This document shows positions 41,928-51,491 of a stretch of 64,000 bases of DNA, piece after piece. The stretch is from the NCBI GenBank assembly GCA_023150835.1, contig JAKLKB010000010.1:17036-81035 (forward strand). The letters run 5' to 3'. The number at the start of each line of letters is the position of its first letter. Position 1 is the first letter of the stretch. Origin of the DNA: Myxococcota bacterium. GTDB lineage: Bacteria; Myxococcota_C; UBA6777. A program made the translations under genes and the position numbers. The notes below the pieces were generated by a model, which saw only the letters and a list, made by a program, of their open reading frames with translations, did no database searches and was not told the DNA's origin.

Positions 41928-44786
41928 TTAGCGCACGATCTTTCGGGTGAGTACAAGCAAGCGACCTTTGGCGTCTTGTTTTACGCTGTCTTGTGGACCC
42001 GTCAAGGAAGGGAACGGTTGCCCATTTTTCCAGATCCCCGTGTAAAGGCGAAGCGTTGCACCCGCGAGTAGGGTGGGAGGGAGCGTATAACGCAGGCGCA
42101 GCGGGATGTATTGGCCCGTCTTCCATGCGGAAAGAGGCGGTGTGTCGGGGGAATAAGCGCGATCTGCGTTGAGGAAGATATGGGGATGCTGTTGTTCGAG
42201 GTGGAAGAAGAGTTGCCATCCTTGAGGGATGGAGCGATGGACGTAGTAGATCAGTGTGATGTCGAAGGTCTCGTTGCGCGAGGGGGCGGTGCTGTGGAGG
42301 TTATAGCCGACAAGATGAAGCCAGTCTCCAAAACGTGCGTCGAGTAAGAGTTGGACAGGGGGCCGCCCTGCACGCCAAGGAGCAGGTTTGGGGGTGATCG
42401 TGAGCATCGGAAAGCGGCGTTCTTTTTGGTCTTTGGGGGAGAGATGGAGGGCTTTGACGACGGCGCGCTGGTTGGTTTGTGCGGACCATAGGCCCACATA
42501 GAGCGTCAGAGGGGTGTGGGGGGGGATCTCGGCGGCAAGATAAAAGCGATAACGATCGAGGATATATTCGCCTTTTCTCCAAGAAGAAAGAGGATAACGG
42601 CCCGCCACAGGAGGGTGATCGAGATTAAAGAAGCGCTTGGGTTGTTGCCCTTCGAGATGAAAGAAGAGTTGCCATTCTGGAGGGATCGTTTGTTTGGCTT
42701 GGAAGACAAAGGTGATCTCAACGGCCTCGCCCGGGGCTGGATGGGGCGTGTGCATCTGGTAGCCGACGATCCGCACCCATTCTTCGAGGGTGGCTTCGGT
42801 GGAGCGATCCAACGAAGGGGCTTGTGGCAAGATCGCGTTGTGGAGTTGTGTGCGGGAAGGGTATTCAAAGGACCGATTGACCGAAGTTTTCCATGCGATG
42901 AGCTGGGCTTGGGCCTGTTGGAGCATCGGTTGAAGGGCGGGCTGCTTAGCGAGATCGCGTTTTTCGAGTGGGTCGTGTGCGAGATGGTAGGCCAAGAGTG
43001 GGCTTCGGTGGTAGTTGTAGATCACCTTGTGATCGCCTTGACGCAAGGCCATGCAGTGCTTTTCAAACCAACACGTCATCTTGATCGTGCGATCTTTTGG
43101 GACGGGTCGCAACAAGCTGTAGCCCGGCAGCCGTCCCCCATGCACCGAGACGCCGAGCAGATCGGCGACTGTAGGCAAGAGATCGATCTGTTGGCGGAGT
43201 CCTCGGATCTTGCGTGCTTTTGGAAAGAGCTTGCGGTTGTAGATCAGCGCGGGGATGTGGACGATCTCTTCCCACATCCCGTTTCCGTGTTGATATAAGC
43301 CGTGTTCACCGAAGGCTTCGCCATGATCGGACACAAACACAAACACGGTGTTCTCGATCAGACCGCGTTTTTCAAAGCCTGCAAAGACTTCTTTGATAAA
43401 TTCGTCCGTGTAGCGGAGGGATTGGAGATAATCGTCATACTCTGTGCCGCGCTTGGCTCCGAGAGGGCGTCGAGGATAGGTGGGCGGCGTGGTGTAGCCG
43501 TGATGAGAAGTCAGCGTATGATAGGCCAAAAAGAAAGGTTGTTTGTCTTTTTGGATCTGATCGAGCCACGCAAAGCTCGGTTTGAGCAAGATGCGATCTT
43601 CATAGCCAAAATAATTGGTGCGGAAAAAGCCGTCAGTCGGGAGATCTTCGAGGATGCGTATCGTCGAAAAGCCGATATTGCGGGCGAGTTGGTCGTAATT
43701 TTCAAATCGTGCGGTGGCGGGGTGAAAGATCGCGGTCTTGTATCCGAGCGGTTCGAGAAGAGAGGGGAGGCAGCGAGCGGGGATCCCGCCGACTTCGGAC
43801 TCGACGACGTGCATCGTGATCTTGGGATAGATCCCGCAAAAGATCGCGGCGACGGCTTTGGAAGTGTGCGGGACGACAGGGTACATTGATTCGACTTGCA
43901 AGCCTTGTTGGGCGAGAGAAGCGAGAAAGGGCATCGTTTGAAGGCGCGGATCGGCGAGCGGGGTAGAGCGTTGGCGAATGGACTCCAAGACCACGATCAC
44001 GATGTTGGGGCGGCGGGTTTGAGCGGTGGGCAAAAACCGCAGGTGTTGGGCATCAAAGAGCGGCGGTTCTTTTTGTTGGAGACGCGCCTTTTCGAGTGCT
44101 GCAAGTTTGCGATCTTGCAAGCCTTCGCGCAGCCATCGCAGAAAATAATTTTCTTGGATGGCGGCGAGTTGGCTGTTGTGAGCACGCGGAGTCCACGCTT
44201 GAGAGGCCAGCAGAAAAACGGCCAAAAGCAGCAATCCTACAGGCGAAAACAGAGAAAAGCCGGCGGCTTTTTTTTCGAGACGATCGCGGAGTCTGGGGTG
44301 CTGTTGCAGCCAACGTGGAAACCACAACAACCCAAGCGGCAACCCCAAAAGGAGTCCATGCCAAGGGGTGATCTGGCCCCACAAAAGCGAAGACAGCATC
44401 CAGATCTGTTGCGCTCCGTAAAGCATGATCTCCGCGCTGACCAAGGTTCGGGTGGTTCGGAAAAATTGGTGTTCGACAAGTGCGAGCAAGATCAGAGAAA
44501 GAACGAGCGTATCAAGGCAAAAGTAAGCAATACGCTTGACCCAAAGGTGATCGTTTTCCAGAACAAGCAGAAAAAAGATCGCCACCAAAAGCAAGAGCAA
44601 GAGATCGCGCAAAAAGGATATCCCCAAAATCAGAGGTTGTGCAAAGGCCGATGTATGGGTGAGGATGGAGATCTTTTCATATTTGAGAAACAGCAGCAAA
44701 AGCGCAAAAGCGCCAAGCAAAAAGAACACACGAAAGCTTTCTTTGCGAGAGAAAGGCTGGAACCAAAGAGAGAGAGGCTTTGTCAA
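41928..44786 (-). CDS. LTA synthase/sulfatase-type membrane phosphotransferase with two C-terminal beta domains
   Basis: The 952-residue protein opens with about five membrane helices (20-210), followed by an alkaline-phosphatase-superfamily catalytic domain facing the periplasm. Key parts are IVIVVLESIRQ (metal ligand Glu), VVPHTSKAVAAIFCGIYP with nucleophile Thr308, and VFVSDHGEAFGEHG with metal-binding Asp and His. This is the plan of LTA synthase, OpgB-like and EptA-like enzymes, which move phospholipid head groups to polymers. The tail holds two similar domains of about 100 residues (VGYQMHTPHPAPGEAV... and VGYNLHSTAPSRNETF...), each with PP.W.LFFHLE and a .YPLSSWR.GEYI-type segment. The start is TTG 44786, after AAGGTG and overlapping the upstream stop (TTGA). 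Donor and acceptor are unknown. Confidence 0.83.
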   Translation of the reverse strand: MTKPLSLWFQPFSRKESFRVFFLLGAFALLLLFLKYEKISILTHTSAFAQPLILGISFLRDLLLLLLVAIFFLLVLENDHLWVKRIAYFCLDTLVLSLILLALVEHQFFRTTRTLVSAEIMLYGAQQIWMLSSLLWGQITPWHGLLLGLPLGLLWFPRWLQQHPRLRDRLEKKAAGFSLFSPVGLLLLAVFLLASQAWTPRAHNSQLAAIQENYFLRWLREGLQDRKLAALEKARLQQKEPPLFDAQHLRFLPTAQTRRPNIVIVVLESIRQRSTPLADPRLQTMPFLASLAQQGLQVESMYPVVPHTSKAVAAIFCGIYPKITMHVVESEVGGIPARCLPSLLEPLGYKTAIFHPATARFENYDQLARNIGFSTIRILEDLPTDGFFRTNYFGYEDRILLKPSFAWLDQIQKDKQPFFLAYHTLTSHHGYTTPPTYPRRPLGAKRGTEYDDYLQSLRYTDEFIKEVFAGFEKRGLIENTVFVFVSDHGEAFGEHGLYQHGNGMWEEIVHIPALIYNRKLFPKARKIRGLRQQIDLLPTVADLLGVSVHGGRLPGYSLLRPVPKDRTIKMTCWFEKHCMALRQGDHKVIYNYHRSPLLAYHLAHDPLEKRDLAKQPALQPMLQQAQAQLIAWKTSVNRSFEYPSRTQLHNAILPQAPSLDRSTEATLEEWVRIVGYQMHTPHPAPGEAVEITFVFQAKQTIPPEWQLFFHLEGQQPKRFFNLDHPPVAGRYPLSSWRKGEYILDRYRFYLAAEIPPHTPLTLYVGLWSAQTNQRAVVKALHLSPKDQKERRFPMLTITPKPAPWRAGRPPVQLLLDARFGDWLHLVGYNLHSTAPSRNETFDITLIYYVHRSIPQGWQLFFHLEQQHPHIFLNADRAYSPDTPPLSAWKTGQYIPLRLRYTLPPTLLAGATLRLYTGIWKNGQPFPSLTGPQDSVKQDAKGRLLVLTRKIVR

Positions 44787-47107
44787 GGCTGCACCTTTTT
44801 GTGCGTAGGTTCGAGGGGGAGAGAAAACAGCAGAAAGCGCTGATCGGCGGTGATCTGCGTTTTGTCAGGACCGAGGACGGGTAAGCGGCCTTTTTGGGGC
44901 GACCACATCCCGATGTACATCTTGAGAGGCCGTCCGACGGGGAAATGCGCAGGGATCGAAAAGGTGTAGGTGTCGTGAAGATACATCCCGCGCTTCCATG
45001 CGTGAAGTGGCAAAAAGCCCTGCAAGGGCGGATGATCTGCGTTCCAAAAGGCTTTGGGGTGATCGGTTTCAAGGTGAAAAAACAGCCGCCATTCGGGAGG
45101 GATCGTTTGGAGGGTGTGGAAGTAGGTGGTAAGCGTGAGGCGAGTTTGTGGGCTGGGTCTTGTGGTGGAGAGCTGGTAGCCAAGGACGCGCAGATAAGGG
45201 CCGAACTGGGCTTGTTTGGGGAAAGCCACGATCGGAGGACGTTTGTGCATCATCTGGCCGATGCGTAAGAAACGGCGGGTTTCTTGGGTGAGCGTGTTGG
45301 AGATCTTCTGTGCGATGGGTGCAGAAAGAGGTGGCTTTTCGCGATCTTGTGGATCGGTGTGTTTGAATGGGCGAAAGTCTGTAAAAGCCCCGTGCATCCG
45401 CAGCCAGAGCTTTTTTTCTTGATCGATCCAAGCCATACGCCTGCGGTGTTGGGGAAAAGCGTACGAAGTGACAAGCAGATGCCGTTGGGGCGGAGGTGGG
45501 CGAAGAAGCGAGATGCCGTTGCTGTAGGTTTCGGGTGGAAGGGGTGTTTGTGGGGACAAAAGATCGATGACGGTGGGCCAGATATCGGGATGACCAGAGC
45601 GTTGTATCGGGCGTTGTATCGGGGTGGGAGCGCAAAGCAAAAAAGGAACTTGGGTGCGTGCGTTGATGAAGTTGGGCGCGCCGTGTCCGAGCAGTCCGTG
45701 ATCCCAGAATTCTTCGCCATGATCGCCCGTAAAGACGAGCAGGGTTTTTCGGCCTGTGCGTTGAAGCCTTGCGGCGATCTGTGCGACGAGATCATCGAGA
45801 AACAGCAGGCTGTTTTTGTAGCGGTTGAGGATCTTCTCTTTGAAGGGCAAGAGTTTGTGATCGACGAGAAAGTGGTTGTAGTTTTCGGGCATCACGGGAA
45901 GATGGCGCGCAAAGCTCGGAGGGTACAAGTAGTTGTGGTGTGTTGCGTTGAGAAAAAGGAACAAGAAAAAGGGTTCTTTGGGCGGAGTTTTTAGAAAAGA
46001 CTGGGCTTCTTGCAAGAGGCGCAGATCGTTTTGGTCGCTTCGTTGGTCGAAAAATTCTCTTTTTTGATCGAAGTGTCGAAGCAAGAGGCCCCCATGATCC
46101 CACCCTGTGAGCTTTGTAGAGACCATCGCAAGGGAGCGATAGCCATTTTTTTTGAGCAGTCGCAACGGATATGGGGCGATATCGTGCTTGTGAAAAAAAG
46201 TGAGGTGGTAGGCGTGCAAGCCGTACAGGAGAGAGAACAGCCCCCACGTTGTGCTGTGCCCGCCCGAATGGTGTTGTGAAGAGACGAGACATCCACGTTG
46301 TTGGGCGATCTGTGTGATCTGTGGCATCCACGCGGGTTGAAGCATATCGCCACGCAGAGATTCCCCTGCAATAAAGACGATATCAGGACGTTGTGCGAGC
46401 GTTGGGGGCTGTTGTGCAGCGATATGAGGATAACGAACGGTGACAAGGGAGGTGGGGAGTGCAGAGGCTTGGGAAAGGCGTTGAAAGAAAGGCAAGGCTT
46501 CTGCAAAAGCAGTCGAAGATCGGGCTTCTTGGTGAAGTTTCCACAAAAAGAAGGGGGCGGTTGCTCCAAAGCTGCTGAACCACAGGGCAAAGGTGGAGAT
46601 CCGTGTGTGGCTTGCGAGCGAGCGACACAGGCGCAAACAAAGGGCTTGAAGGCAGAGGAGCAAGACAAAGCCGCCCAAGATCGAGGCATAGGTGATCGCG
46701 CTGATCTGGGTTTCTCGCTGAAAACTCGGATTCGTAAGGGCTTTAAGCACATAGTCGCTTTCGAGGTGAAGCCCCAACTCGCGGTAGGTTTTGGCATCGA
46801 TCCACACATAAACCCAAACAGCGGAGAAAAACAGCGTCACCGCAGGCTCGAACAGCCATCGGGCCGAGCGAGTAGAACATCGAGCCGCAGCGGTACCCAA
46901 CAAGCCCACGAAAAGCGCCACCAACGAACAGACCGAAAGACACGCCGCCGACGCAATACACGGATGCAAGGAGGTTTGTGGGATCGCGGGAAGCGTGGAG
47001 CGAAGATGCTGCATCAAAAAGAGCGCAAGCAACAAGCTATTGAGCAGCACAAAACACAGCAGAGGCGCGCCATGCTTGCGCCAAACAGGAAAACCTTGTG
47101 ATGTCAT
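44783..47107 (-). CDS. Second LTA synthase/sulfatase-type membrane phosphotransferase
   Basis: Beginning at ATG 47107 this is a 774-residue protein with about five N-terminal membrane helices and a sulfatase-superfamily domain. IVFIAGESLRG gives the metal-binding Glu, GGHSTTWGLFSLLYGLH carries the likely nucleophile (Thr286 or Thr287), and LVFTGDHGEEFWDHG the metal-binding Asp and His. One copy of the C-terminal beta domain found in the neighbouring enzyme is present at about 640-750 (VLGYQLSTTRPSPQTRLTL, IPPEWRLFFHLE). An in-frame extension to 47425 runs through a family A repeat and is unlikely to be translated. The gene opens the four-gene operon, overlapping the next by four bases. The ribosome-binding site is weak. 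Confidence 0.82.
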   Translation of the reverse strand: MTSQGFPVWRKHGAPLLCFVLLNSLLLALFLMQHLRSTLPAIPQTSLHPCIASAACLSVCSLVALFVGLLGTAAARCSTRSARWLFEPAVTLFFSAVWVYVWIDAKTYRELGLHLESDYVLKALTNPSFQRETQISAITYASILGGFVLLLCLQALCLRLCRSLASHTRISTFALWFSSFGATAPFFLWKLHQEARSSTAFAEALPFFQRLSQASALPTSLVTVRYPHIAAQQPPTLAQRPDIVFIAGESLRGDMLQPAWMPQITQIAQQRGCLVSSQHHSGGHSTTWGLFSLLYGLHAYHLTFFHKHDIAPYPLRLLKKNGYRSLAMVSTKLTGWDHGGLLLRHFDQKREFFDQRSDQNDLRLLQEAQSFLKTPPKEPFFLFLFLNATHHNYLYPPSFARHLPVMPENYNHFLVDHKLLPFKEKILNRYKNSLLFLDDLVAQIAARLQRTGRKTLLVFTGDHGEEFWDHGLLGHGAPNFINARTQVPFLLCAPTPIQRPIQRSGHPDIWPTVIDLLSPQTPLPPETYSNGISLLRPPPPQRHLLVTSYAFPQHRRRMAWIDQEKKLWLRMHGAFTDFRPFKHTDPQDREKPPLSAPIAQKISNTLTQETRRFLRIGQMMHKRPPIVAFPKQAQFGPYLRVLGYQLSTTRPSPQTRLTLTTYFHTLQTIPPEWRLFFHLETDHPKAFWNADHPPLQGFLPLHAWKRGMYLHDTYTFSIPAHFPVGRPLKMYIGMWSPQKGRLPVLGPDKTQITADQRFLLFSLPLEPTHKKVQP

Positions 47108-47149
47108 TGAACTGTACCAACCATCGAACTCAACACAGGTGTCACGTAG

Positions 47150-47286
47150 TGGCCAAAAAAAGCCGTGCTCGCGAACGCCCAAGCGGAGAGAGTTGTTGTC
47201 TTGAAAGACCTGCGATCTCTTCGCCAATACGGGGTCCATAGAGCCGCGCCAAGGAAGTGGGGCATGGGGTGAAACCCCACAATATC
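47150..47286 (-). repeat. Dispersed repeat family A, copy 5 (inverted)
   Basis: On the minus strand it reads ATTGTGGGGTTTCACCCCAT, then GGACCCCGTATTGGCGAAGA and CGCTTGGGCGTTCGCGAGCA. It occupies the 330-bp divergent gap 47108-47437 between the phosphotransferase operon and the caspase-like gene; nothing else is evident there except the ribosome-binding site at 47428. Confidence 0.84.
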
Positions 47287-47437
47287 CGTCCAACTGCGTA
47301 AGTCCTGTCAACAAAAAAACGCGAGGATAGTCCCATCGTTGGCGCGAGGCAAGCCTCGGGTTTTTGTGCGGTGTTCTTCGGCGGAATAAAGGGCGGAAAG
47401 CACTCGTTTTGGCAAGTGAGAACAATGGAGGTGAGCG

Positions 47438-50293
47438 ATGGAAAAGCGGATATCGGGCGCTGCCCCCTCGGTGGGACGGCGTTTTTTGGGATTCTTCGTT
47501 GTGTTTCTTTTAGGTGGAATGGCGGGGGCTGCGTTGATCTTGGCCTATGGTTCGAGCGACCCGAACACGCGTTTGGCGGGATGGTTGATGAAAACACAAG
47601 GATCGCAAGATCCCTTGCGTTCGGCAAAAACACCGTCATTCGGCAGTCAAACGGGTGCGCCATCGGCGAGGCCCACGCAAATTTCGGAACCTTCCTCGGA
47701 TGCTGCGCAGGGTACGCAAGGTGCGTCTGCTCAAGGCAAGCCATCCTCGCGAGGAGAAGAACGTCAGGCATCGGCAAAACCCGAAGCCATCGACAACAAG
47801 AGCGCTGCTGCGCCCCTGCGTCCAGTCGATCTGCGAAGTTCTCCCGAAGACTTTTTGGACCCCGCGATATCGGCCAATATCGGAGCGGATATCGCTTTGA
47901 CCGACACCGTTTTGCTCAACGGCGGTGGTCAGCCCGAAAGCAACTATTTTTCGCACCATTTGTTTTTAGAGATGCTGCACGAGCTGTTGCCGCGCCGAGG
48001 GTTTGATCTGCGCCGACTGACCGTCTTTTCCACAGACGGCGAATCGCCCGAGGCCGATCGTTTGATCGTGAAGAATGTGGCGATGGATTGGCTGTATGAA
48101 GGTTTGAACGAGCATCAGATGGTTGTGACGTCTTTGATGGAAAACACCACGATGAAAGGGCAGAAGCTCCATCCTGCCAAGCGTTCGGCGTTAGCGCGTT
48201 GGTTTCGAGGCTATGCCCGCAAAGCGGAAGGCCGAACCAAGCCTTCGACGCTGTTTTTGTTTGTGACCGATCATGGGACCAAAGGCAAAGGGCCGCTCGG
48301 AAACAAGATCGAGTTGTGGAGAGAGAATGTCGATGTCCGACAACTGCGCACGATGATGGAGCCGTTGGGCAAAAGAAACCGCGTCGTCACGGTGATGTCG
48401 CAGTGTTATTCGGGCGGGTTTGCGAATGTGTTGTACGAGTCTCCCGGGAAAGTACACGGAAACCGTTGTGGCTTTTTCTCGACGATCGCCTCGCGTGAAG
48501 CCTACGGTTGTTTTCCAGAGACCGCCCGATCGAGCCGCACAGGCCATGCCTATCACATGATCCATGCGATGCAGACGGCTCAAACCTTTGCAGAAGCCCA
48601 TCGTCGGACCTTGTTGACGGACGATGCGCCCGATGTACCGCTTGCAACATCCGACGTGTACCTCGAAGATCGTTTGCGCAGTCGAGCGCGTGGAACAGGG
48701 CGGCGTTTGGCTGTTGAGGCGGATCGTTGGCTTGCTCAAGTCGATTGGAAACGACCTCGTTTGGCGCTTCGAGCGGATATTCGGCTGTTGCGGAGGTTGG
48801 AAAAGCGGTTTGGTGTGGATGTTCATACGCGAACCGCGCAGATCTGGGAAGCGATTCGGGCCAATCGAGCAGCACAAAAGCAATTACAAAAGTTAGAAGG
48901 ATTGTGGGAACAAGTCTTGGGAGAGATGCGACGCGGAGCGATGGTGCGCTTTTACCAAGCGGAGCCGACCCTTGCGGCGACGTTGGAAAAAGAGATGAAT
49001 CGGACCGGCTTGGATGAGCAGACGTTTGGGTTGGGCCGCCAACTCCACACGGCTTATCTGCGCCATCTCAAGGGCAAGCGCGACGAAGTGCTGCTCAAGC
49101 AGCTTTATCAGCGTCATGGCTTGGTCAGCAAAAAAGTGTTCCATCTGCACGTCAAAGAAGCCGCCTTGCTACGGGTTCATACGTTGCTGTTGCGGATCGC
49201 AGGCCGAACCTACCTCGCTTCTTCGGGGAGTGCAGCAGAACGAGGCGATCTACAGTCGTTGTTGCGTTGTGAGTCGACTTCGCTTGGTGGACGCAAGGTG
49301 ACAGGTGTTTTGCAAGCAGAAGGCCCCGATAAACGCGAAGATATCGATCCGCTGAAAGTGTCGATTGCGCGGGACGCCCCGAATACGCCTGTGCGTGATT
49401 TGATTCCCTCGCAGCTTGGGATCGCTTTTCAACCTACCGCAGAAGGCTGGCATCCGCGTTTTTCGCGGCTTGCGCCCGGGGCGGTGGTGGTGAACGAAGT
49501 GGCAGAAGCTTCACCAGCCGAGCAAGCAGGGTTGCGCGTGGGTGACACCATCGTCTCGCTTGGTGGGCAGATGCTTCAACTGAACGGAGAGATCCGTCTT
49601 CATGTGATGTTGGCGAAAGCAGGCCAAAAGATCTATTTTATGGTCCATCGTGCGGGTAAGTTTCTGACGATCCCTGTCGTTCTGCGTCCGATATCCAGCG
49701 GAGCCGAAGTGATCGCACAAGCACCCCCCGAAGACCGCTCTCAAGCCCAACCACCAACATTTCCCGAGGAACGATCTACGCCGCAGATCCCGTCTGTTCC
49801 TGAAGAGACAGAACCCGAGTTTGAAGAGGACACCCGTCCACAAAAAGTCGATCCCTATCGTCTTCCCCCGCGCCAACGGGGCCAACAACAGAGTGCTTTG
49901 CGTGATATGCGCGGAGCCGACTTGCCGATCCCTGCGAAGGGAGCCAAAGCGACGTTGTTGTTCTTTTGGGCGACGTGGTGCGAAGGCTGCAAAACGATGG
50001 TGCCGATGCTACGGGATCTGGAGAAGCGTTATGCAGCGCGGGGCTTGAAGATCTATGCTGTGACCAGCGATGAGATCTCGATGCTTCGGCCTTTTCTGAG
50101 GCAATGGGGAGCGCGCTTTCCTTTTCAAGTGGCCCTTGATGTCCAAGGCCGTCTGGCGCGCAAGTACAATATCTCTAGCATCCCGCAGTTGATTCTTTAC
50201 GATGCAACGGGCGCAAAAAAGCTGCATATCAGCCGACCTTCCGCAGGTTTCGAGCAGCGCCTTGCGCGTCAGATCGGTGCGTTGGTGCGTTAA
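47438..50293 (+). CDS. Membrane-anchored caspase/C13-like protease, PDZ and thioredoxin fusion
   Basis: This 951-residue protein joins three modules. A membrane helix at about 15-37 (FLGFFVVFLLGGMAGAALIL) is followed by a Ser/Ala-rich linker. Residues 145-425 form a clan CD-type peptidase core with TLFLFVTDHGTKG (His279) and VVTVMSQCYSGGF (Cys323), the usual His-Cys dyad of legumain and caspase-like enzymes. Around 660-760 is a PDZ domain (ASPAEQAGLRVGDTIVSLGG). Residues 828-951 form a TlpA-type thioredoxin with W-C-E-G-C (Cys848, Cys851) and cis-Pro segment SSIPQLILY. The orientation implies that everything after the helix is periplasmic. The start follows GGAGG, seven bases away. I know no characterised protein with this order. 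It may be a periplasmic protease controlled by thiol state, which is an inference. Confidence 0.85.
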   Translation: MEKRISGAAPSVGRRFLGFFVVFLLGGMAGAALILAYGSSDPNTRLAGWLMKTQGSQDPLRSAKTPSFGSQTGAPSARPTQISEPSSDAAQGTQGASAQGKPSSRGEERQASAKPEAIDNKSAAAPLRPVDLRSSPEDFLDPAISANIGADIALTDTVLLNGGGQPESNYFSHHLFLEMLHELLPRRGFDLRRLTVFSTDGESPEADRLIVKNVAMDWLYEGLNEHQMVVTSLMENTTMKGQKLHPAKRSALARWFRGYARKAEGRTKPSTLFLFVTDHGTKGKGPLGNKIELWRENVDVRQLRTMMEPLGKRNRVVTVMSQCYSGGFANVLYESPGKVHGNRCGFFSTIASREAYGCFPETARSSRTGHAYHMIHAMQTAQTFAEAHRRTLLTDDAPDVPLATSDVYLEDRLRSRARGTGRRLAVEADRWLAQVDWKRPRLALRADIRLLRRLEKRFGVDVHTRTAQIWEAIRANRAAQKQLQKLEGLWEQVLGEMRRGAMVRFYQAEPTLAATLEKEMNRTGLDEQTFGLGRQLHTAYLRHLKGKRDEVLLKQLYQRHGLVSKKVFHLHVKEAALLRVHTLLLRIAGRTYLASSGSAAERGDLQSLLRCESTSLGGRKVTGVLQAEGPDKREDIDPLKVSIARDAPNTPVRDLIPSQLGIAFQPTAEGWHPRFSRLAPGAVVVNEVAEASPAEQAGLRVGDTIVSLGGQMLQLNGEIRLHVMLAKAGQKIYFMVHRAGKFLTIPVVLRPISSGAEVIAQAPPEDRSQAQPPTFPEERSTPQIPSVPEETEPEFEEDTRPQKVDPYRLPPRQRGQQQSALRDMRGADLPIPAKGAKATLLFFWATWCEGCKTMVPMLRDLEKRYAARGLKIYAVTSDEISMLRPFLRQWGARFPFQVALDVQGRLARKYNISSIPQLILYDATGAKKLHISRPSAGFEQRLARQIGALVR

Positions 50294-51429
50294 GTTCGTG
50301 TGGGTGGGGTTGAGAGGTTGCCAAAAAGGCGGGCGGTTTCGTGGGCGATCATCCATTCTTCGCGGGTGTGGATCACGGCGATCTTGACGGTGGATGTGGG
50401 GGATTGGATGAATGCGATCTCGTCTTTTTGGATCTGGATGGAAGCATTGCGCACAGAGTCGATATGCAAGCCCAAGTATCCGAGAGGTTCGCAGATGGTT
50501 TCGCGCATCCACGCCGAGCCTTCGCCCACCCCCGCTGTAAAGACCAACACATCAAGACCACCCATATTGGCGGTGTATCCGCCGATATAGAGACGGACAC
50601 GGTGGGCGTAGCTTGCGAGGGCTTGCGAGGCACGTAGATCGCCTTTTTTTGCGGCGGCTTCGATCAGGCGCATATCGTGGCTGATGCCTGAAAGCTCCTT
50701 CATTCCGCTTTGATGGTAGAGAGCGTCTTCGATCTCTTGGATGGTGAGGTGTTGTTCGCGGTGTAAGAATCCAAAGATCCCGGGATCGATATCGCCACAG
50801 CGCGTTCCCATGATCAGGCCGGGGAGGGCTGTGAAACCCATTGAAGTGTCGATGGATCGGCCATCTTGGATGGCGCACAGGCTTGCGCCGTTTCCGAGAT
50901 GGCAATTGATCACGCGCAAAGGGCGTGGGAAAGGGAGTGCGGCTTGGATGCGTTCGGCGATGTATTGGTGGGAGATACCGTGAAAGCCGTAGCGTCGGAT
51001 GCCAATGTCGCGCCATGCCGCAGGGATCGCGTAGGTGGCGGCGTGTGAGGGGATGGTGCTGTGAAAAGCGGTATCAAACACGGCGACTTGGGGGATCTGG
51101 GGCCAGCGCTCAAGCGTGGCGTACAGGCCGCGTAAGTTCAGGGGATTATGGAGGGGGGCAAGAGGTGTACTGGCTTCGAGCAGGCGCAAGACATCCTGAT
51201 CGACAACCACCGAGGCCGTCAGATGGGGGCCACCATGCACGACACGGTGGCCGATGGCATCGGGGCTTTCGTAGCCTTGGGCGCGGATGGCTTGGGCCAG
51301 AGTCTCAAGGCCCTCGCTGAGATGTTCGGTGTCTTCGATATGGATGCGAAAGCACTCTCTTCCATCGGAAGTGTCGAACAGTCCGGCTTTGAGGGACGAG
51401 CTTCCCATATTGATGACGAGGACGATCAT
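50290..51429 (-). CDS. ackA: Acetate kinase
   Basis: AckA interconverts acetate plus ATP and acetyl phosphate plus ADP in the cytoplasm. The 379-residue product keeps the family signatures VINMGSSSLKAG (phosphate and acetate binding), HRVVHGG, YGFHGISHQYI and HLGNGASLCAI, and DVLVFTAGVGEGS near the end. Start ATG 51429 comes directly after AAGGAGAG; the frame stays open further upstream only as a shadow of the propeller gene. It overlaps the end of the caspase-like gene by four bases on the other strand. No pta gene is in the window, so whether it makes or uses acetyl phosphate is open. Confidence 0.97.
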   Translation of the reverse strand: MIVLVINMGSSSLKAGLFDTSDGRECFRIHIEDTEHLSEGLETLAQAIRAQGYESPDAIGHRVVHGGPHLTASVVVDQDVLRLLEASTPLAPLHNPLNLRGLYATLERWPQIPQVAVFDTAFHSTIPSHAATYAIPAAWRDIGIRRYGFHGISHQYIAERIQAALPFPRPLRVINCHLGNGASLCAIQDGRSIDTSMGFTALPGLIMGTRCGDIDPGIFGFLHREQHLTIQEIEDALYHQSGMKELSGISHDMRLIEAAAKKGDLRASQALASYAHRVRLYIGGYTANMGGLDVLVFTAGVGEGSAWMRETICEPLGYLGLHIDSVRNASIQIQKDEIAFIQSPTSTVKIAVIHTREEWMIAHETARLFGNLSTPPTRT

Positions 51430-51491
51430 CCGATGCTCTCCTTGGTTTTTCTTCTTCTGTGTGGCTTGTTGCGTGGTTTTTGTGGGGCAGT

